Shown: one piece after another, positions 29,361 through 33,887 of the stretch
Position numbering within the stretch: the stretch's first letter is position 1
How the letters are laid out: each line of letters begins with the position of its first letter
The notes under the pieces: generated by a model
What the model was told of the DNA's origin: nothing
Databases searched by the model: none
Seen by the model: only the letters and a program-made list of their open reading frames with translations
Translations under genes and position numbers: made by a program
NCBI GenBank assembly: GCA_946410505.1
Contig: CAMKAP010000002.1
Span: 1-33,887 of the forward strand
DNA length: 33,887 nt
Direction of reading: 5' to 3'
DNA from: an uncultured Clostridia bacterium
GTDB taxonomy: Bacteria > Bacillota_A > Clostridia > Oscillospirales > Oscillospiraceae

Positions 29361-30803
29361 TTACTCCTCTTCGCCAAGAGCCTCCAGGCCCACCACATTG
29401 GCCACTTTTTTGGCCTTGATGTTCTTCACGAGAGAGGTGAAGACCGCAAAGCTCAGGCAGGTCAGGATCGCGGCGTAGACCGGCAGGGCGCGCCATGCCT
29501 TGGTGCCGTTAAGGACAAGGCCCAGGAGCACAGGCGTGACGGTCTGGGCCGACATGCTCGCCGCGTAATAGTAGCCGGTAAACTTGCCGATCTTCTTGGA
29601 GGAGCAGAGCTCCACCACCATGGGGAAGGAGCAGTTGTGCACCAGCGCCATGCCGAAGCCCTTGAGCACCCAGACCGCATAGAGCAGCGTGGGGAATGCG
29701 AATTCGCCCCGCTCGCCGACAGCCCGGCCGGTGGGTGCCACAAAGCACATGACGATAAGGCCCGCAAAGGTGATGGCAAGGCCGGTGGAGATGGTCCACT
29801 TGCGGCCGATTTTGTCCGCGATGCCGCCGGCGATGGCAAAGCCGATCACCGAGGCCAGGCCCCCCAGGATCGTGAGGATCATGGTGGCGCTGGAGACGGA
29901 CTGCAGGTGGTAAATAACATAGTTTCCGATGTAGGTGCCCAGAGCGTTGTCGGACATGAACCACAGAAATTCCGCGCCCAGGATCGCCAGCAGCATGGTC
30001 TTGTTTGCCTTGGACATGGGCTTGTCGTCGTCGATGGGGGTCTCCACCGCGGCCATCGACTCGCCCAGCGCCATCTCGTCCTTCAGTTCCTCAGCGAGCT
30101 TATTCTCCTTGATGGTGGCAAAGAGCACCATCGCGGAAATCACCATCAGCACGGAGGCAATGATGAAAGGCAGCTCGATAGTCCAGATGTTCCGCTCGGC
30201 CATGGGTGCGTTGATATAGTGGGAGAGCACCAGGAAGAGCCCCAGCACCGTGGCGAAGGCACCGCCGAAATAACCCATGATGTTGATGATGCCGTTGGCC
30301 TTGGCCCGCAGGGGCTTGGGCGTGATGTCCGGCATGAGGGCGACGGCGGGGTTGCGGTACATCATCATGAACATCAGCACGATGGCCATGGCGATGACCA
30401 TGCCGACAATATTATTATAGTGGAAAAACAGAGGAATAAACGGGAAAGCCACCGCAGAAACGAAAGTACCCGTCAAAATATAGGGCATGCGCTTGCCGAT
30501 GGGGGTCTTCGTCTTGTCGGAGAGGTTGCCGAAAATGGGCAGCAGGATCAGAGCGGCCAGGTTGTCGCAGGCCATGATGATGCCGACGATCCACTGCACG
30601 TTCAGGATCTTGTCCGGGTCGCTGGCCTTCAGCTCCGCCGAGGTCAGGCCGTAGATGTTGCGGGCAAAAATGTCCGTCAGGAAGGTGGGGCACCAGGAGT
30701 CGTACACCTGCCATAAAAGCAGGATGCCGAAAAAGGCAAAGCCGATCAGCGCCGTGCGCTTATAGTTGAGCCGAAGGCCCGAAGGGGCGCTCTTTTCTTT
30801 CAT
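29361..30803 (-). CDS. MFS transporter, GPH (glycoside/sugar:cation symporter) type
   Basis: 480 residues with about 12 membrane helices. The cytoplasmic loop motif GNLSDKTKTPIGKRMPYILTG (about 90-110) is the GPH/sucrose-carrier version of the MFS signature, and the second half has ADKIGRKWTISTGLAITFAG. Helix 1 (LIGFAFFGILLLWQVYDSW) and a mid-protein acidic loop (LAEELKDEMALGESMAAVETPIDDDKP) are clear. It probably imports a sugar or glycoside with protons or sodium; substrate unknown, and no glycosidase gene is adjacent. The ATG at 30803 was chosen because GAGAGG is 9 bases upstream; for the ATG at 30812 that site would touch the codon. It follows a MarR gene by 80 bp. Confidence 0.88.
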   Translation of the reverse strand: MKEKSAPSGLRLNYKRTALIGFAFFGILLLWQVYDSWCPTFLTDIFARNIYGLTSAELKASDPDKILNVQWIVGIIMACDNLAALILLPIFGNLSDKTKTPIGKRMPYILTGTFVSAVAFPFIPLFFHYNNIVGMVIAMAIVLMFMMMYRNPAVALMPDITPKPLRAKANGIINIMGYFGGAFATVLGLFLVLSHYINAPMAERNIWTIELPFIIASVLMVISAMVLFATIKENKLAEELKDEMALGESMAAVETPIDDDKPMSKANKTMLLAILGAEFLWFMSDNALGTYIGNYVIYHLQSVSSATMILTILGGLASVIGFAIAGGIADKIGRKWTISTGLAITFAGLIVMCFVAPTGRAVGERGEFAFPTLLYAVWVLKGFGMALVHNCSFPMVVELCSSKKIGKFTGYYYAASMSAQTVTPVLLGLVLNGTKAWRALPVYAAILTCLSFAVFTSLVKNIKAKKVANVVGLEALGEEE

Positions 30804-30830
30804 GGGAATCATCCTCTCTCAATCGTAAAA

Positions 30831-30840
30831 TGGGAGTAAA
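30831..30840 (+). promoter_or_regulatory. Putative operator box upstream of the MFS gene
   Basis: TGGGAGTAAA lies here between the MarR and MFS genes. The exact complement occurs once in the MarR promoter at 31347-31356, overlapping its -10. A shared 10-mer in these two short gaps suggests a binding site for the MarR protein, though it could be chance. Confidence 0.4.
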
Positions 30841-30883
30841 AACAGGACCCTCCCGCAGGCGGGCCCATTTTTGAGGCTTTTGT

Positions 30884-31318
30884 TCAGTCACACTCGGGCA
30901 TCAGTTCGTTGGAAATGATCGAAAGCAGCTCGACAAACTTTTCAATGTCCTCCTCGGTAAAACGCTCCTTCATTCTCTGCACGACTGTCAGCTCATAGTC
31001 GGTCAGCAGCTCGGCATAGGAATAATATTTCTCCGACAGTACCAGATGGTATTCGCGCCGGTCGGTCGTGGAATTCTGACGCACCAGATAGCCCTTTTTG
31101 ATCAGATTATTTACCTTATACGTGGCATTGGATTGGGAAATGTTCAGGAAGTCCGCAAACTGGCCGACTGTGGGCTCATCCAGCGCGCGAATGATCTCCA
31201 GCGAGAAACCCTCCATTGCCGACAGCGAGCCGTCCCGTTCCCTGACCTTCTCGAAGATCTTACGGTAAAACTGCAGCTTGAATTTGTCGTATACCTCAAT
31301 GAAATTTTTCTCCAGCAT
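30884..31318 (-). CDS. MarR family transcriptional regulator
   Basis: 144 residues. The winged helix-turn-helix is clear: SAMEGFSLEIIRALDEPTVGQFADFLNISQSNATYKVNNLIKKGYLVRQNSTTDRREYHLVLSEKYYSYAELL, with the DNA-recognition helix SQSNATYKVNNLIKKGYL and the wing DRREYHLVLS. MarR proteins bind as dimers and usually repress nearby genes until a ligand releases them. The following MFS gene on the same strand is the obvious target. GGGAGG lies before the ATG. The ligand is unknown. Confidence 0.92.
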   Translation of the reverse strand: MLEKNFIEVYDKFKLQFYRKIFEKVRERDGSLSAMEGFSLEIIRALDEPTVGQFADFLNISQSNATYKVNNLIKKGYLVRQNSTTDRREYHLVLSEKYYSYAELLTDYELTVVQRMKERFTEEDIEKFVELLSIISNELMPECD

Positions 31319-31344
31319 TTGGCATGCCTCCCTTTAATATATAC

Positions 31345-31373
31345 AGTTTACTCCCAAATAACCCGTTTGTAAA
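31345..31373 (-). promoter_or_regulatory. MarR gene promoter with overlapping putative operator
   Basis: On the minus strand TTTACA (31373-31368), 17 bases, TAAACT (31350-31345). The 10-mer shared with the MFS gap (31356-31347) covers most of the -10, as expected for autorepression. Confidence 0.5.
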
Positions 31374-31450
31374 TGACAATCCACCCTGCATCTCGTCCAA
31401 AATCTTCGTGTCCAAACTGTGAATTTTCACAAGGAGAGCCGCGGAAACTA

Positions 31451-31479
31451 TTGACAAGGAGCCTGCCCGGTGGTATATT
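31451..31479 (+). promoter_or_regulatory. hrcA operon sigma-A promoter
   Basis: TTGACA (31451-31456), 17 bases, TATATT (31474-31479). The -10 end overlaps the left arm of CIRCE, so HrcA bound there would block polymerase. Confidence 0.92.
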
Positions 31480-31527
31480 AGCACTCGGAAGTTGAGAGTG
31501 CCAACAGTCGGAAGTCGAGAGTGCTAA
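31478..31527 (+). promoter_or_regulatory. CIRCE operator with an extra, tandemly duplicated right arm
   Basis: Left arm TTAGCACTC (31478-31486), 9-base spacer, right arm GAGTGCCAA (31496-31504, one mismatch to consensus). The 23-bp unit from 31486 is then repeated at 31509-31531 (20 of 23 identical), giving a second right arm GAGTGCTAA (31519-31527) that matches consensus exactly but stands 32 bases from the left arm. HrcA binds CIRCE as a dimer. Confidence 0.93.
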
Positions 31528-31529
31528 CA

Positions 31530-32621
31530 ATGGCCTTGAGTGAGAGAAAAAAGAAGATCCTGGCCGCGGTGGTCGATGAATACATCCGCACCGCCGAGCC
31601 GGTGGGCAGCAAGGCGATCGCCCAGAGCGGCGCGCTGCACTGCTCCTCTGCCACGATCCGCAACGAGCTTGCGGAGCTGGTGGCCATGGGCTATCTGGAA
31701 CAGCCGCATACCTCGGCCGGCCGCGTGCCGACGCCGATGGGCTACCGGATGTACGTCAACGAGCTCATGGAGAAGCAGAAGCTCTCCCTGGAGGAGTCGG
31801 AGGACATGAACCGCCGCCTGGAGGCAAAGCTCCGGGAGCTGGACGCCACCATTTCCGACGTGAGCAAGCTGGCCTCCCAGATGACCGATTACCCGGCTCT
31901 GGCGCTGACCAGCAGGGCCGCCGCCACCGTCAAGCGCTTCGACCTCATCTATGTGGACGCCAACACCTTCATCATCGTCCTGATGCTCTCGGGCAGTACG
32001 GTCAAGAGCAAGCTGGTGCGGCTTCCGGTCTCGGTAGACCAGAACCTGGTCCAGCGGCTTTCAAGCCTCTTCAACGCCAGCTTCACGAACATCACCGAGG
32101 ATCAGGTCACGCCGCTGCTCATACGCAGCACCGAACGCGCCGCGGACGATACCATGGGCATCACATCCGTCATCGCCGCCTTCGTGATCGAGACGCTCTC
32201 GGAGGCCGAGACGCCCACCGCTTCGGTCTCCGGCGAAAACCGCCTGCTGAGTCAGCCGGAGTTCCGCGACCCGGACAAGGCCCACAGGCTGATGAGCTAT
32301 CTGTCCGGCGGCGGCTACATCCTCCCGCCGGGGGACGGGATCGGAGATCCCAGCGAGGTCCGCGTGCTGATCGGCCCGGAGAACGTGGCCGAGGAGCTGA
32401 AGGACTCCAGCGTCATCATCGCAAGCTACGATGCCGGCGATAACACCCGCGGCCTGATCGGCGTGATCGGGCCGACCCGCATGGACTATTCCGCAGTGGC
32501 AGCCAAGCTCCAGTTTCTGGCCGCGGGCCTGTCCCGCAGGCTGGGCGGCGGCGAAGCGCCGCCGGAGGGCATGCACAACAAGCTGATTATAAAGGAAGAC
32601 GACCCCAATGAACGAAGATAA
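31530..32621 (+). CDS. hrcA: Heat-inducible transcription repressor HrcA
   Basis: 363 residues. HrcA binds CIRCE and represses hrcA-grpE-dnaK; GroEL is known to maintain its activity. The N-terminal winged helix MALSERKKKILAAVVDEYIRTAEPVGSKAIAQ with ATIRNELAELVAMGYLEQPHTSAGRVPTPMGYRMYV is unmistakable, and the C-terminal IGPENVAEELKDSSVIIASYDAG and GLIGVIGPTRMDYSAVAAKLQFLAAGLS also fit. I took the ATG at 31530; a GTG at 31521 lies inside the duplicated CIRCE arm. The only ribosome-site-like stretch (GAGAG) is in that duplicate as well, so HrcA, if it binds there, sits on the translation start DNA. hrcA overlaps grpE by 14 bp. Confidence 0.95.
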   Translation: MALSERKKKILAAVVDEYIRTAEPVGSKAIAQSGALHCSSATIRNELAELVAMGYLEQPHTSAGRVPTPMGYRMYVNELMEKQKLSLEESEDMNRRLEAKLRELDATISDVSKLASQMTDYPALALTSRAAATVKRFDLIYVDANTFIIVLMLSGSTVKSKLVRLPVSVDQNLVQRLSSLFNASFTNITEDQVTPLLIRSTERAADDTMGITSVIAAFVIETLSEAETPTASVSGENRLLSQPEFRDPDKAHRLMSYLSGGGYILPPGDGIGDPSEVRVLIGPENVAEELKDSSVIIASYDAGDNTRGLIGVIGPTRMDYSAVAAKLQFLAAGLSRRLGGGEAPPEGMHNKLIIKEDDPNERR

Positions 32622-33195
32622 GAAGCAGGACACGCCGGTCCAGGAGACCGAGGAAATCAAGGAAGAGAGCCCGGAAGTCAAAGAAGAGCCGGCCGCTCCC
32701 GCCGAAGAGAAAAAAGAAACAAAGAAAGAGAAAAAATTCGGCAAGAAGAAGGAAGAGGAGCGCATCGCCGCGCTGGAGAGCGAAAAGGCCGCCCTCAACG
32801 ACAAGTTTCTCCGCCTCGCCGCCGAGTATGAGAACTTCCGCCGCCGCAGCCAGAAGGAAAAGGACGCCCTCTACGGCGATATCAAGGCCGACACCGTGGC
32901 CAAATTCCTGCCGGTGTATGACAATCTGGAGCGCGCGCTGAAGCAGGGCACCGAGGACGAAGCCTACCGCAAGGGCGTGGAGATGATCATGACCCAGTTC
33001 ACCAGCACGCTGGAAAAGCTGGGCGTCACGCCGATCGAGTGTCTGGGCGAAAAGTTTGACCCGGAGATGCACAACGCCGTCATGCACGTGGACGACGAGG
33101 AGAAGGGCGAGAACGAGATCGTCGAGGTGTTCCAGAAGGGCTTCAGGCTGGGCGAAAAGGTGATCCGCTTCGCCATGGTCAAGGTGGCCAACTGA
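32608..33195 (+). CDS. grpE: Nucleotide exchange factor GrpE
   Basis: 195 residues. GrpE speeds ADP release from DnaK and acts as a thermosensor. A long charged N-terminal tail (Glu and Lys runs, about 1-55) is followed by the coiled-coil helix (ALNDKFLRLAAEYENFRRRSQKEKDALY, about 66-93) and the beta-domain with MHNAVMHVDDEEKGENEIVEVFQKGFRLGEKVIRFAMVKVAN, the family's standard end. AAAGGAAG lies upstream of the ATG inside hrcA. dnaK follows after 81 bp. Confidence 0.96.
   Translation: MNEDKKQDTPVQETEEIKEESPEVKEEPAAPAEEKKETKKEKKFGKKKEEERIAALESEKAALNDKFLRLAAEYENFRRRSQKEKDALYGDIKADTVAKFLPVYDNLERALKQGTEDEAYRKGVEMIMTQFTSTLEKLGVTPIECLGEKFDPEMHNAVMHVDDEEKGENEIVEVFQKGFRLGEKVIRFAMVKVAN

Positions 33196-33887
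<692 letters not shown>

Noticed and set aside
30841..30870. Terminator between the MarR and MFS genes
   Set aside because: Only a 5-bp CCCGC/GCGGG stem with no adjacent T run on the minus strand; the two genes are probably co-transcribed.

Overview
The window is 33.9 kb of GC-rich chromosome from an anaerobic, endospore-forming member of the Clostridia, most like the Oscillospiraceae (Oscillibacter / Flavonifractor / Lawsonibacter type). The inference rests on a SpoIIP sporulation hydrolase, a reverse-type rubrerythrin, HypB, a CIRCE-controlled hrcA-grpE-dnaK operon, a Firmicutes-type lysine riboswitch, a single-chain glycyl-tRNA synthetase and consistently G/C-ending codons. Species cannot be named from the sequence alone. 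No phage, insertion sequence, CRISPR array, tRNA or rRNA was seen.

Layout. 1-5.4 kb: rubrerythrin (cut by the window edge) and spoIIP on the minus strand, then a plus-strand run of TSCPD protein, SleB-like lipoprotein, rsmG, solute-binding-like lipoprotein and hypB. 5.4-6.8 kb: coaX with an ECF transporter S component, probably a pantothenate uptake/phosphorylation pair. 7.0-8.5 kb: an ECF-type sigma factor and a single-pass membrane partner, preceded by a promoter that looks autoregulated. 8.6-14.3 kb: a polysaccharide deacetylase, then glyQS and nadE (4 bp apart), then a surface-type gene with conflicting reading frames. 14.3-19.7 kb: envelope genes (SH3/NlpC-P60 hydrolase, a small unknown, a class A penicillin-binding protein) and two small plus-strand genes. 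19.7-20.5 kb: no protein gene, but a 6S RNA and a 420-bp fold-back repeat. 20.5-24.1 kb: a TldD/TldE-type pair plus an acidic membrane protein. 24.1-28.9 kb: lysine riboswitch and NhaC-type transporter, a CPA2 antiporter, a candidate small RNA, a DUF378 protein and a glycerophosphodiesterase. 28.96-29.31 kb: a second copy of the fold-back repeat, inverted. 29.4-31.3 kb: a MarR regulator and an MFS/GPH sugar transporter. 31.4 kb to the end: the heat-shock operon hrcA-grpE-dnaK.

Most genes are housekeeping, envelope or transport functions in short operons separated by clear intrinsic terminators. The least ordinary signals are the fold-back repeat family (two diverged, opposite copies sharing a conserved core), a NadE whose glutaminase domain has lost the usual catalytic Lys and Cys, a CIRCE element whose right half is tandemly duplicated up to the hrcA start codon, an orphan approximately 100-nt RNA candidate between the antiporter and DUF378 genes, and a Pro-rich/BclA-like gene whose two halves look like different frames.

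All calls come from reading the sequence and remembered family features; no database search was run.
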